Shown here in pieces: positions 27,124 through 37,105 of a stretch of DNA of 64,000 bases. The notes under the pieces were generated by a model that saw only the letters and a program-made list of their open reading frames with translations, was not told where the DNA came from and did not search any database. Numbering within the stretch: position 1 is the first letter of the stretch; every line of letters begins with the position of its first letter. The translations under genes were made by a program, and so were the position numbers. The stretch comes from Aquirhabdus parva (GTDB lineage Bacteria; Pseudomonadota; Gammaproteobacteria; Pseudomonadales; Moraxellaceae): assembly GCF_003351745.1 (NCBI RefSeq), contig NZ_CP031222.1, positions 124,001-188,000 of the forward strand, given 5' to 3'.

Positions 27124-28398
27124 TCAAAGAGACGCTGGCTGGGAAGCCATAGTGTTGAATGGCTTGGTCACCATAAATGCTTGAAGCACATTGAAGGACC
27201 CTTGTGCATCATTCACCTCTTTAAATGAGGCAGATGAGGTCGGCGGCACAGTGTTGCTATCCGGGTTACCTTGAGGGGGCGCGGATTCTGGACTACTGTG
27301 CGGGTGGGTACTGCGTTTAGCGGGTTTATTGGGAGCATCGGGACTTGTGGTGGATGGGCTATTACTGTCATCCCCGAATCCGTCATCACTAAAACTGCTG
27401 TTGGTCGCAGATGAATCGGCTTTACCGTTGATTTTAAATTGACGGTTTTGCAGATAGACATCGCGGAGCAGTGAGTATTGATCGCCTTCTACAAAGTGCT
27501 CTAAACCAATGAGTTTAGCACGCATGTCGACAGTTTTTACTGCGGTTAGTCCTGCTGAGGTCCAGCCATCATTCACATAGTAAATGGGTGAACCGAACTG
27601 ATCGACAGCTGTGCCAAACGTATCACGCACGGTGCTTGGTCCTAAAAAGGGTAGCATCAGGAAGGGACCAGAGCCGATTCCCCATTTTCCCAGTGTCTGA
27701 CCAAAGTCACCGCTCGATTTTTCTACACCGAGATACCCTGCAACATCATAGAAACCCAGTGTTGTTGAGGTATTGATTATAAAACGGCTTAACGATTCGA
27801 TAGAGGTTCCAGGATGGCCTTGCAGTAAATTATTGACTGCTGTCCATGGGGTGCCGAGGTTACTGAAAAATTGTGAGATTGCTGTTTGTACAGGCTGAGG
27901 GACATTACGACTATAAGCCCCAGCGACAGGAAGTAAAATATACTTGTCTAATTTTGAGTTAAATTTGAAGATGCTGCGGTTGAAGCCTTCAAAAGGATCT
28001 TTTACGGGATCGGGTTGAGCTGCCGTGGCATCAACTGCGATTTTTGTACCCAACTCACCAATCTTATCGATGGTTTTATCTATAGATCGCGTGATGACAT
28101 TTTTATTAGCGGTTGGTGCTGAACCCGTGTCGGCTTGACCGTCAGTACTTGTGACTGACGAGGCTGTGCTGAGATCAGATGCACTGTCAATATTTTGGAC
28201 AGCGACTACCGTGCTGCTTGGAGCACTCGCTGCTGCTACTGGAGTCGCCGCGACTGAACTGGTTTCGGCGACCGCAGACACAGAGGCGGCATCTGTGGTT
28301 GCGCTTGATGAGTCTGCGGTTACTGTTTCTGCGGCGGCAATCGTCGATGATAGGCTAATGCAAAGGCCAAGCGCTGTCATGAGGCGTGTGTTAGACAT
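27124..28398 (-). CDS. mlaA: MlaA/VacJ family phospholipid-transport protein
   Basis: MlaA forms a ring in the outer membrane that removes mislocalised phospholipids. The core (about residues 130-340) has DPFEGFNRSIFKFNSKLDKYIL, GTPWTAVNNLLQGHPG, DFGQTLGKWGIGSGPFLMLPFLGPSTVRD and GSPIYYVND. The protein is about 424 residues against roughly 250 usually. The excess is a Ser/Thr/Ala/Val-rich N-terminal segment of about 100 residues and a C-terminal tail of about 100 rich in Ser, Asp and Pro. No convincing lipobox is present: the only early Cys (residue 13) is too close to the N-terminus. A soluble signal peptide ending TIAAA fits better, whereas MlaA is normally a lipoprotein. Confidence 0.9.
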   Translation of the reverse strand: MSNTRLMTALGLCISLSSTIAAAETVTADSSSATTDAASVSAVAETSSVAATPVAAASAPSSTVVAVQNIDSASDLSTASSVTSTDGQADTGSAPTANKNVITRSIDKTIDKIGELGTKIAVDATAAQPDPVKDPFEGFNRSIFKFNSKLDKYILLPVAGAYSRNVPQPVQTAISQFFSNLGTPWTAVNNLLQGHPGTSIESLSRFIINTSTTLGFYDVAGYLGVEKSSGDFGQTLGKWGIGSGPFLMLPFLGPSTVRDTFGTAVDQFGSPIYYVNDGWTSAGLTAVKTVDMRAKLIGLEHFVEGDQYSLLRDVYLQNRQFKINGKADSSATNSSFSDDGFGDDSNSPSTTSPDAPNKPAKRSTHPHSSPESAPPQGNPDSNTVPPTSSASFKEVNDAQGSFNVLQAFMVTKPFNTMASQPASL

Positions 28399-28749
28399 AA
28401 AAAAACTCAAACCTTATCTCGAAAAAACAGCTTATGTTACTTCATGTTAATTTTCTAGGTCTAAAGGATGATTTGAGCAGTTTTAGCGAAGTTTTGTTGC
28501 TTTATTTTTGTAAGTAATTATTTTAATTACGCAGTAGTATCGCCTGCAATGTAGCGCTAGAATGATAACGCGCTGTGATTGCAATGAAATTTGATGGTTA
28601 AAAAAAATGCATTAAAGGCATAAAAATTGCATACGCGCGCGAGCTTCGGTTGTATACTAAAAACGGGTGTTATCCATTCCATCTACGCCGAGATGAACTA
28701 TTAACCATGATAAATTCAAATGTTGCAAGCTATTATTCATGAGGGATAG
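28399..28749. other. intergenic region between divergent mlaA and rpoN
   Basis: No reading frame or stable hairpin is evident. It must hold both divergent promoters. TATACT at 28653-28658 is a reasonable -10 for rpoN, but the best upstream -35 (TTGCAT, 28627-28632) is 20 bases away, so the promoter is uncertain. The region is AT-rich. Confidence 0.4.
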
Positions 28750-30285
28750 ATGAAGTTATCAGTCGGACTGAGAGTCTCAAGCTCGTTATCGCTTACACCA
28801 CAGTTGCAGCAGGCCATCCGCCTCCTTCAATTATCGTCGCTTGAGCTTGAACAAGAAATCCAAAATCAGCTCGACAGTAACCCGCTTCTCGAGGCGATAG
28901 ATTCTTCACCTGAAGGGCAGGCCTCTGATTCTTTAGATAACAATGTCGATTATCAGTCGAATGAACAACAAACCTCAGATTACGATTCCTTAAGCGATTT
29001 TCAAGATAGTGCGGTCTCTGATGGCGCCTCTTCAATTGCGCTGGACGAGCAGATGGGCTTGACCCGATTGGGTGAAGATCTACCGGTCGATACCCAATGG
29101 GATGACGTGTTTAGCCATCAATCGACTGCACTGGCCTCTCCAGAATTTGATGAGCGCGAAGATACGCGTACCGTGAGTGATTCCATCTGGTCTGAGCTGC
29201 GCTGGCAGTTGAATCTGACACCGTTTAGTCCGGTGGATCGGATTATGGCGGAGTGCATTATTGATGGTATTGATGAGCGAGGCTATCTTGAAGCAAGCTT
29301 AGAAGAGTTGTTAGAAGCGACGCAAAATCAACTCGATGCACTGGATTTGGATATCGAAGAAGTTGAGCTCTCTGAGCTTGAAGTGGTTTTAAAGCGTATA
29401 CAAAATTTTGATCCGCCAGGTGTGGGTGCTCGTGACTTGAGTGAGTGTCTTTGCTTACAGCTCCGTGCGCTGCCTGAACATACGCCATCACGCCGTGATG
29501 CCTTGAATATGATGGCGCATCATGAGCTTTTGTTGATCAATGATATTCCTAAGCTGATGCGTCAAACCAATTTAGATCAAGACGCGCTCCGCTCCGCATT
29601 GGCATTGGTGAAATCTCTCGATCCTTATCCCGGTTTGAAATTTCAGAATAATGAACGTGAGCATCAAGTACCGGATGTGATTGTCCGTAAAAAAAATGAT
29701 CATTGGGAAGTGCAGCTCAATACCGATATTTTGCCAAAACTACGCGTCAATTCTTATTACGCGAGCATGATTAAGCGTGCTGACCAAAGCGAAGAAAATC
29801 AATATTTACGCACCCACATGCAAGAAGCGCGTAATTTTATCAAGAGTGTTGATGAGCGACATAAGACATTACTGAAGGTGTCGACTTGTATCGTTCAGCA
29901 CCAACGTGCTTTTCTTGAGCATGGACCTGAGGCTATGAAGCCATTGATTCTCCGGGATATTGCTTTGGAAACAGAGCTACATGAGTCGACGGTATCTCGT
30001 GTGACCACGCAAAAATTCTTACTCACGCCGCGTGGGTTGTTTGAACTGAAGTATTTCTTCTCAAGTCATGTCGCGACCAGTACAGGCGGCGAGTGTTCAT
30101 CGACTGCGATTCGCGCCATGATCAAAAAAATGGTTCAGGAAGAAAACGTCAAGAAGCCGTTATCCGATAATGCATTGACTGAGAAGCTGCATGAGGCAGG
30201 GATCGATGTTGCTAGACGCACAGTTGCTAAATATCGCGAATCACTCAATATTGCGTCATCCAGTGAACGTAAACGACTCCTGTAA
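28750..30285 (+). CDS. rpoN: RNA polymerase sigma-54 factor
   Basis: Alternative sigma factor needing AAA+ activators; recognises -24/-12 promoters. Region I is Gln/Leu-rich (LTPQLQQAIRLLQLSSLELEQEIQNQLDSNPLLE), followed by an acidic Region II of about 100 residues. The core-binding domain contains FDPPGVGARDLSECLCLQL. The C-terminal RpoN box ARRTVAKYRE is near residue 490. At 511 residues it is slightly longer than the E. coli protein because of Region II. The start follows GAGGGATAG. hpf follows after 344 bases, a common neighbour in proteobacteria, although ptsN and lptB are not here. Confidence 0.96.
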   Translation: MKLSVGLRVSSSLSLTPQLQQAIRLLQLSSLELEQEIQNQLDSNPLLEAIDSSPEGQASDSLDNNVDYQSNEQQTSDYDSLSDFQDSAVSDGASSIALDEQMGLTRLGEDLPVDTQWDDVFSHQSTALASPEFDEREDTRTVSDSIWSELRWQLNLTPFSPVDRIMAECIIDGIDERGYLEASLEELLEATQNQLDALDLDIEEVELSELEVVLKRIQNFDPPGVGARDLSECLCLQLRALPEHTPSRRDALNMMAHHELLLINDIPKLMRQTNLDQDALRSALALVKSLDPYPGLKFQNNEREHQVPDVIVRKKNDHWEVQLNTDILPKLRVNSYYASMIKRADQSEENQYLRTHMQEARNFIKSVDERHKTLLKVSTCIVQHQRAFLEHGPEAMKPLILRDIALETELHESTVSRVTTQKFLLTPRGLFELKYFFSSHVATSTGGECSSTAIRAMIKKMVQEENVKKPLSDNALTEKLHEAGIDVARRTVAKYRESLNIASSSERKRLL

Positions 30286-30629
30286 TACGGATGTCACACG
30301 TGGGCTGTAGTATAGTAGAAATGTAAAAATAAATTTCGTAATGCTTGCTTTAATATTTTCGATGTGTTCTCTTAGAGGTGTTGCCGCAAGGGTAACATGA
30401 ACCCGTCCGACTCGCGTCAGATGTTGTTTTATATGAATTAATTTATGTTGATTGCTTTTTTATATTGAAGTTTTCTAATGTAATTTGAAGTCTGTAAATC
30501 ACAACTGCACGGGCCGACTATCAGGCTAAAAGCGATGGTATGATTCGCTTGTCGCCGACCAGTCAGCTCTATTTGAATGGCCGCTCGACTCATTGAATCA
30601 TATCTTCGACACATTACGAGGATGGTTTT
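30286..30629. other. intergenic region between rpoN and hpf
   Basis: No reading frame. A small hairpin GTTGCC/GGTAAC (30380-30396) with a GCAAG loop overlaps an alternative GGGT/ACCC pairing. Neither is followed by a T run, so they are not clear terminators. The remainder is AT-rich and should contain the hpf promoter. Confidence 0.35.
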
Positions 30630-30992
30630 ATGCAAATTAAGATTAGTGGACATCATGTGAGTGTTTCCCCAGAAATGGAATCTAGCGTTCACGATAAACT
30701 CGCAAAAGTCGAACGACATTTTGATCACATCAACAGCATGCAAGTGATCTTTTCTAAAGAAAATCACCATTCAGATTCTAGCTATGACGGCCGTAAGGGC
30801 TTGGCAAATCACAAAGCTGAAGTGATTCTGCGCGTTCCTGGCTCTGAATTATTTGCACAAGCGACTGCTGATAATGTTCAAACGACTCTCGATCTGTTGG
30901 TGGATAAACTGGACCGCCAAATCGTGCGCCATAAAGAACGCCTCAAGAATCATAGTAACCAAACTCATCATCAGCAATTTGCGCTGGAGTAA
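30630..30992 (+). CDS. hpf: ribosome hibernation promoting factor (HPF/YfiA family)
   Basis: 120-residue ribosome-binding protein that inactivates and dimerises 70S ribosomes in stationary phase. It has the typical S30AE fold pattern: MQIKISGHHVSVSPEMESSVHDKLAKVERHFDHI, then KAEVILRVPGSELFAQATADNVQTTLDLLVDKLDRQIVRHKERL. This is the short-form length with a His/Gln-rich C-terminal tail. It is located after rpoN, the standard context. The start follows ACGAGGATGGTTTT. Confidence 0.93.
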   Translation: MQIKISGHHVSVSPEMESSVHDKLAKVERHFDHINSMQVIFSKENHHSDSSYDGRKGLANHKAEVILRVPGSELFAQATADNVQTTLDLLVDKLDRQIVRHKERLKNHSNQTHHQQFALE

Positions 30993-31122
30993 TGTTGATT
31001 GATCTTAGGTATGCTTTGAGAAAGCGTATCGAGATTGACTCCAAGATTTGCTGAACAGAGATGACTTAAGGTTTAAGAATATTGATGTTCAGTAAACTGT
31101 TTAAAATCGTTGTTATTATGAG

Positions 31123-31148
31123 AGCTCGGATTCGTCCGAGCTTTTTTT
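31123..31148 (+). terminator. rho-independent terminator with a TTCG tetraloop (hpf transcript)
   Basis: AGCTCGGA and TCCGAGCT form an 8-bp stem closed by TTCG and followed by seven T. It is 130 bases after the hpf stop, leaving an unusually long 3' untranslated stretch without a reading frame. Confidence 0.85.
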
Positions 31149-31244
31149 ATGCTTCGTCTGTTTGTCATCGTTTTAATGGATGATGTGTGGTCGAGCATCA
31201 TGGGGTATTTCTATTCGTTGGTTCTAAGGGCAGGTTGGATTGGC

Positions 31245-32108
31245 ATGAAAACCGTAGATGTAGATTGTAGTTTGGGCTATTTGGTGAATCAGAAATCTGA
31301 ATTTATTATTCAGATTCAAGCCGCAAATCATCCTTGGCAGCGTGTGATTTCGGAGTCTCTCGATTTGGCTGGGATTACACCTGAGTCCTTCGTGGATATC
31401 ACCGGTCAGAATCGTATGTTCCGTTTCAGTGGTCATCCAGGCCCAATCGAGATGCGCTATCGTGCAACGGTTGAGGTGAATATGCCACCGCGTAATTACC
31501 GCGCAGAAGAAATGGATGTTGCAGATTTACCGACCGATGTTTTGCACTATCTATTGCCCAGTCGTTATTGTGAGTCGGATCTGATCAGCGCGATGGCTCA
31601 GCGGACTTTTGGCAATTTGCCACGTGGGTTTAGCAGGGTCGAAGCGATCTGTAATTGGATTAAGAACAACGTGGTGTATGAGATTGGTTCAAGTTATGCC
31701 TCCACTACTGCGCGTGAAGTGCTGGTGAATCGAGCTGGGGTGTGTCGTGATTTTGCACATCTGGGCATTGCATTTTGTCGGGCCCTCAATATCCCCGCGC
31801 GTTTTGTTTTTGGGCATACCGAGTTTCCTGATCCACCACCCGATTTTCATGCTGTATTTGAGGCCTTTTTAGGCGGAGAGTGGATTTTGTTTGATGCAAC
31901 TAAGATGGCACCTCTGGATAAGATCGTGCGTATTGGTACCGGCACCGATGCGAAAGATGTCGCCTTCTCTACCATGTATGGTGATGTGCAGATGACCTAT
32001 CTTAAACCTTTGGTTCGCGATCATATTGTCGGCCAGTCTGCAGAGTTTGAGCAAGTGGATGATTTCATCGGTGCGGAAAGCAACACGTCAATTAAAGCGG
32101 GTCATTAA
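31245..32108 (+). CDS. transglutaminase-like cysteine protease family protein
   Basis: 287 residues with the start at 31245 (MKTVDVDCSLGY). The longer frame from 31149 would run through the hpf terminator and is unlikely. The transglutaminase core has Cys167 (NRAGVCRDFAHLGIAFCRALNIPAR), His202 (PPDFHAVFEAFLGGEW) and Asp217 (LFDATK), a complete triad. The N-terminal beta-rich domain (about 1-110) is typical of bacterial transglutaminase/protease homologues of COG1305. No signal peptide is present. The substrate is unknown; amidase, protease or peptide-ligase activity is possible. Confidence 0.85.
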   Translation: MKTVDVDCSLGYLVNQKSEFIIQIQAANHPWQRVISESLDLAGITPESFVDITGQNRMFRFSGHPGPIEMRYRATVEVNMPPRNYRAEEMDVADLPTDVLHYLLPSRYCESDLISAMAQRTFGNLPRGFSRVEAICNWIKNNVVYEIGSSYASTTAREVLVNRAGVCRDFAHLGIAFCRALNIPARFVFGHTEFPDPPPDFHAVFEAFLGGEWILFDATKMAPLDKIVRIGTGTDAKDVAFSTMYGDVQMTYLKPLVRDHIVGQSAEFEQVDDFIGAESNTSIKAGH

Positions 32109-32127
32109 CGTCCCATCCTTTTGTGTG

Positions 32128-32835
32128 CTAGGGTGCTGGGTTTTCGCTATCGTCGGGCGGCTGATTCGTAGTTCTTTTACTTTGCGGTAGAGGGAAGATT
32201 CTACGCCGATCACTGCTACTGCGCCGATCAATCTGACTACGGTCTTTAAGCGGATTCTCTGCGGGTTGTAATGATTCTTTGAGTTTTTGGCGAACCTTAC
32301 GCCGGCGTTTGATTCGTGATTGGGTCAGGGTATGCATCAGATGAGGGAGGTCTTTGAGCTCCAGACGTTTGACGAATTCATAAAGCATACGATCCCGCGT
32401 AAAGCGAAAGTATTGTCCGAACCGGCGCTGATTAATCTCATCGGCCTGAAATTTTAGAATATGCTGATCAATTAAAACCAGTGCAAGTAGGGCGAGGTTG
32501 GTTGTCACCACATTAAAGGTTGTGCCTAAGTACGAAGGTGAGAAGATCATCGTATCGAGCAAGAAAAAGACCAAAGCACCCCCTGCAACCCACAGCGGTT
32601 TTTTATCCGTAAACGTAGCGACCAGCCAACAGGCCAGTGCCATTTCAAACAGCCCGCCAATATGTGAAATCCAACTGGGGTAAGCCGTCCATACGCCGTG
32701 CGCCATGAGCATGGCCTGTTCAGCAGGGTCATGCGTCAGCCACTTCGGGACAAGTCCTTGGTAAAAAAAGCTGAACGCAACGACGATGCGCGCAAGCCCC
32801 CGAATTTGGTATAATAATTCTTCTGTGGTTTTCAT
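32128..32835 (-). CDS. DoxX-like membrane protein
   Basis: 235 residues. The first ~125 contain about four membrane helices with the DoxX-like pattern RIVVAFSFFYQGLVPKWLTHDPAEQAML and SHIGGLFEMALACWLV. A cytoplasmic C-terminal half follows, extremely rich in Arg, Lys and Ser (SRIKRRRKVRQKL... DRRSSSDRRRIFPL). The basic tail is an extension beyond the usual DoxX-like domain and could bind membrane or nucleic acid. Function unknown. It is convergent with the transglutaminase gene, 19 bases apart. Confidence 0.75.
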   Translation of the reverse strand: MKTTEELLYQIRGLARIVVAFSFFYQGLVPKWLTHDPAEQAMLMAHGVWTAYPSWISHIGGLFEMALACWLVATFTDKKPLWVAGGALVFFLLDTMIFSPSYLGTTFNVVTTNLALLALVLIDQHILKFQADEINQRRFGQYFRFTRDRMLYEFVKRLELKDLPHLMHTLTQSRIKRRRKVRQKLKESLQPAENPLKDRSQIDRRSSSDRRRIFPLPQSKRTTNQPPDDSENPAP

Positions 32836-33002
32836 TCAGTCGTTACCATATTTTTAAACATCTTCGATGCGTTTTTAAGTTTGTTATTGGAAGCATCAAG
32901 TCCAGTGCTGAACCAGACAAACCGCGTGTTTGACTGGACTATAACCCAGACACAGGCTAACCTTCGCAGTTATTCTATCTCTTTATCCAATTGAGCAGCA
33001 GC

Positions 33003-33251
33003 ATGACCCCTGAAATCTTACACGAGATATTACAAGCCGCATTTCCAAGCGCGGAAATCGCTACATCAGGACAGGCCGGTAAGTTTGATGTACGGGTTGT
33101 GGACATTCAGTTTGAAGGCAAACGTCCCGTTGCACGTCAACAGTCTGTCTATGCACCGCTAGGCAGCTATATTGCCAGTGGTGAAGTGCACGCGGTCAGC
33201 ATCAAAGCCTTGACCCCAGAAGAGTGGCGTAAAGCCAGCTTGTTTGGTTAA
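33003..33251 (+). CDS. ibaG: BolA/IbaG family protein
   Basis: 82-residue BolA-like protein with MTPEILHEILQAAFPSAEIATSGQAGKFDVRVVD and VYAPLGSYIASGEVHAVSIKALTPEEW. BolA proteins bind Fe-S clusters with monothiol glutaredoxins. Placement directly upstream of murA is the hallmark of IbaG (YrbA). The ATG at 33003 is chosen; the frame also runs to a TTG four codons upstream. The family His is present in the HAVSIKAL segment. Confidence 0.9.
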   Translation: MTPEILHEILQAAFPSAEIATSGQAGKFDVRVVDIQFEGKRPVARQQSVYAPLGSYIASGEVHAVSIKALTPEEWRKASLFG

Positions 33252-33450
33252 TGATCGTTAATACAGATCGATGGACACCTTGATGTCCAAGACGCGATTC
33301 GTGTTTCAAATCTTGTCATTTTGACTGACATTAACTGTTAAAAAAATCTTATTAATAGACCGATTTGATTGTTGTATCTGCCACTTAATTTGTAAGTCGC
33401 CATGATGCAGCGATAAAGTCAGAAGGTCATAGACGCAGGTAGTGGTTTGA

Positions 33451-34716
<1,266 letters not shown>

Positions 34717-35421
34717 ATGAGTGATTCCCAAGCTATTCCTCAAACATCAACGGGCACTGATGAGTCTGTGATGGGTCATTTTGATCATGGTTTGACGCTG
34801 GCACTCAGCAAAGGTCGTATTCTCAAAGAAACATTGCCGCTCTTAAAAAATGCAGGTATTGAATTACTTGAAGATCCCGATAAAAGTCGTAAATTGATTT
34901 TTCCGACCACTCATCCTTTGGTTCGTATCCTGATTCTGCGTGCCAGTGATGTGCCAGCCTATGTAGAGAATGGTGCTGCGGATGTTGGTGTGGCGGGCAA
35001 AGACGTACTGATGGAATATGGTGCGCAAAATGTTTATGAGCTGATCGACCTTAAAATTGCCAATTGCCGCCTCATGACCGCAGGTCGTGTGGATGCAGAA
35101 GGTCACTGGCAGAAACCAACGGGGCGGTTAAAGATTGCGACCAAGTATGTCAATCTGACACGCCAATACTATGCGAGTCGGGGTGAGCAAGTGGATGTCA
35201 TCAAGCTGTATGGCTCCATGGAGCTAGCACCACTGGTTGGCTTAGGGGATTTGATCGTAGACGTTGTAGACACCGGCAACACACTACGTGCAAATGGCCT
35301 AGCGCCTTTTGATGTGATCGCTCAGATTTCATCACGTCTGATCGTCAACAAAGCCAGCTATAAACGTAAACAAGCGGTCTTAAGTCCAATTCTGGCAGGG
35401 ATTGAAGCCGCAATCGGTTAA
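34717..35421 (+). CDS. hisG: ATP phosphoribosyltransferase, short form
   Basis: First enzyme of histidine synthesis. At 234 residues it is the short HisG form, lacking the C-terminal regulatory domain and needing HisZ, which is not in this window. It has [46 protein letters not shown] and the PRPP site [21 protein letters not shown]. About 25 polar residues precede the usual start. No space separates it from murA. hisD-hisC follow after two genes on the other strand. Confidence 0.95.
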   Translation: MSDSQAIPQTSTGTDESVMGHFDHGLTLALSKGRILKETLPLLKNAGIELLEDPDKSRKLIFPTTHPLVRILILRASDVPAYVENGAADVGVAGKDVLMEYGAQNVYELIDLKIANCRLMTAGRVDAEGHWQKPTGRLKIATKYVNLTRQYYASRGEQVDVIKLYGSMELAPLVGLGDLIVDVVDTGNTLRANGLAPFDVIAQISSRLIVNKASYKRKQAVLSPILAGIEAAIG

Positions 35422-35483
35422 TTGGGTCTGATGCTCACCCCGTTTTGAATCAAAAAAACAGGGTGCTGACTACCTATCTTATT

Positions 35484-35909
35484 TTAAGCTTCTAGTGCCG
35501 CTCTAATTTTCTCTGCAAATCCTTGAATCTGAGCCATGTCCCCCATCTTTGCACCATGCGCACGCGTCATCAGTGCACCCAGCGAACTTGGTAGGATGTG
35601 GAAGTGGACATGCGGTACGGTTTGCCCTGCTGCAGCACCATTCAATTGCATCAGCACAAAACCTTCAACGCCCATTGCAGTCTTCACTGCTTTAGAGACT
35701 TTCTGAACGGTTTTAATCCATGCAGCAGCAGCCTCTGGGGATAAGTCTAGGAGGGTTTCCGCAGGTTCTTTGGTAATCACCAAAGTATGCCCATCCGCTT
35801 GAGGCATGATGTCCATGAATGCCAGCGTATGTTCATCTTCGTAGACTTTGGTACACGGGATTTCTCCACGGAGTATTTTGGCAAAAATATTATTCGTGTC
35901 ATAAGCCAT
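35484..35909 (-). CDS. HIT family protein (HINT-like nucleotide hydrolase)
   Basis: 141 residues with the histidine triad HVHFHIL (His100, 102, 104), preceded by LMQLNGAAAGQTVPHVHFH. The N-terminal part NIFAKILRGEIPCTKVYEDEHTLAFMDIMPQADGHTLVI is the standard HIT start. The ATG at 35909 has AAGGA seven bases upstream; the frame extends seven codons further. Probable AMP-lysine/phosphoramidate hydrolase by family. It lies on the opposite strand between hisG and hisD. Confidence 0.92.
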   Translation of the reverse strand: MAYDTNNIFAKILRGEIPCTKVYEDEHTLAFMDIMPQADGHTLVITKEPAETLLDLSPEAAAAWIKTVQKVSKAVKTAMGVEGFVLMQLNGAAAGQTVPHVHFHILPSSLGALMTRAHGAKMGDMAQIQGFAEKIRAALEA

Positions 35910-36013
35910 GGGAACGGTCCTTGCTGTCATGTGAGGGATGGGTGATCTGAGTGTTGACCCAGTAACTCGATATTAGCAGAAAATAGCATGGACTCTATCA
36001 AGCGCCTGACCAT

Positions 36014-36045
36014 AAAAAATCGCAGTAGGATGACTGCGATTTTTT
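36014..36045 (-). terminator. rho-independent terminator after the DUF481 gene
   Basis: AAAAAATCGCAGT and ACTGCGATTTTTT form a 13-bp stem with an AGGATG loop. On the minus strand it is followed by T-rich sequence. It separates the DUF481 gene from the HIT gene. Confidence 0.8.
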
Positions 36046-36080
36046 AAAGTGAGCGATGTGGGTCATCGCATCAGAACAAT

Positions 36081-36836
36081 TTAGTAGCTATATTTCAAGC
36101 CAAAAGCAGTCAATGAACTGTCTGAGTCACCGAGATCAGATTTGATCTTTTTGTAGTCAAAGCTAAATAGTCCTGACAATTTATCGGTCATCATCATTGA
36201 CAGCGCACTACGTGATCGGAAGGTATTGGAAGAAGAACCGTAGTCATAGCCCAGATCTTGGGTAAAACTGACGGTTTTGGTGAGTATGCGTTCATAGTGT
36301 GCCGCCAGTGTACCGATGGCTTCAGTCTTGTCTTTCTGCGGAGGGAGGTCTTCAACGCTATAGCGTACCCCCGCACCGATCTCACCATTTAAAAACTGTA
36401 CGTCATCGCGATAAAGTTCGCTACCGATTCCACCGGTGAGGGAGGTCTGATAGTCAAAAGCGCTGCTGCGGTCTTTTTCCCATTGTAGTTTACCAAATTC
36501 GTAGAAACTTCCCTCACTATGCATCATCTTACCAGAGGCCAGATAGCGTTCAACGTTATCAGAAGAGTTGCTATCGCTACTACCAATCGCTTCGGCTTTT
36601 AACTCTTGTCCCCAATCGCCTTGCATACGTTTAAATGTCACATGGCCTGCGATACTGGATTTGTTGGAAGAGGTGCCATCGGTATTGGTGGTATTGTTCA
36701 ATAAATAGCTCAAGTCGGCATCAAGATTATAGTCTTTGTCTTTGCTGACTTTAATTGCATCTTCTGCGGCATAGGACACAACACTGAGACTGAGGCCGAG
36801 TATCACTGCTGTTAGTTTTTTAATAGGGAATGTCAT
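36081..36836 (-). CDS. DUF481-type outer-membrane beta-barrel protein
   Basis: 251 residues with a signal peptide (MTFPIKKLTAVILGLSLSVVSYA). A beta-rich chain of alternating polar and aromatic residues follows, ending in the aromatic C-terminus AFGLKYSY typical of outer-membrane barrels. The segment KLQWEKDRSSAFDYQTSLTGGIGSELYRDD resembles DUF481/YdiY-like salt-induced proteins. The ATG at 36836 is preferred because AGAGAG lies about seven bases upstream. Role unknown. It and the HIT gene separate hisG from hisD. Confidence 0.78.
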   Translation of the reverse strand: MTFPIKKLTAVILGLSLSVVSYAAEDAIKVSKDKDYNLDADLSYLLNNTTNTDGTSSNKSSIAGHVTFKRMQGDWGQELKAEAIGSSDSNSSDNVERYLASGKMMHSEGSFYEFGKLQWEKDRSSAFDYQTSLTGGIGSELYRDDVQFLNGEIGAGVRYSVEDLPPQKDKTEAIGTLAAHYERILTKTVSFTQDLGYDYGSSSNTFRSRSALSMMMTDKLSGLFSFDYKKIKSDLGDSDSSLTAFGLKYSY

Positions 36837-37105
36837 TGGCATCTCTCTTGATGAAATATATAAGGTGTGGATAAACCACATGAAGCCAACAAAGCGTAGA
36901 GATAATTGCTTCTAAAATCTATTGATATGACGAAATGGTTACAGCTCTTAAACTAAAGCAATAAGATATTCTGGTTGAATAGTGTTTATTTTATGATAAA
37001 TAGGTCACACATCTTGTCGTGTAATTAACGCATAACTCCTCCCACATTCCCGTCAAAAACAAGTTAAAATCGCATCCTCAATTTTGTAAAAAGTGGATGC
37101 GGTCA

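Noticed and set aside
30380-30396. Terminator of rpoN
   Set aside because: The 6-bp hairpin includes a G-T pair and is not followed by a T run.
31149-31244. Longer N-terminus for the transglutaminase
   Set aside because: It would start right at the hpf terminator T run and add residues not typical of the family; the ATG at 31245 is preferred.
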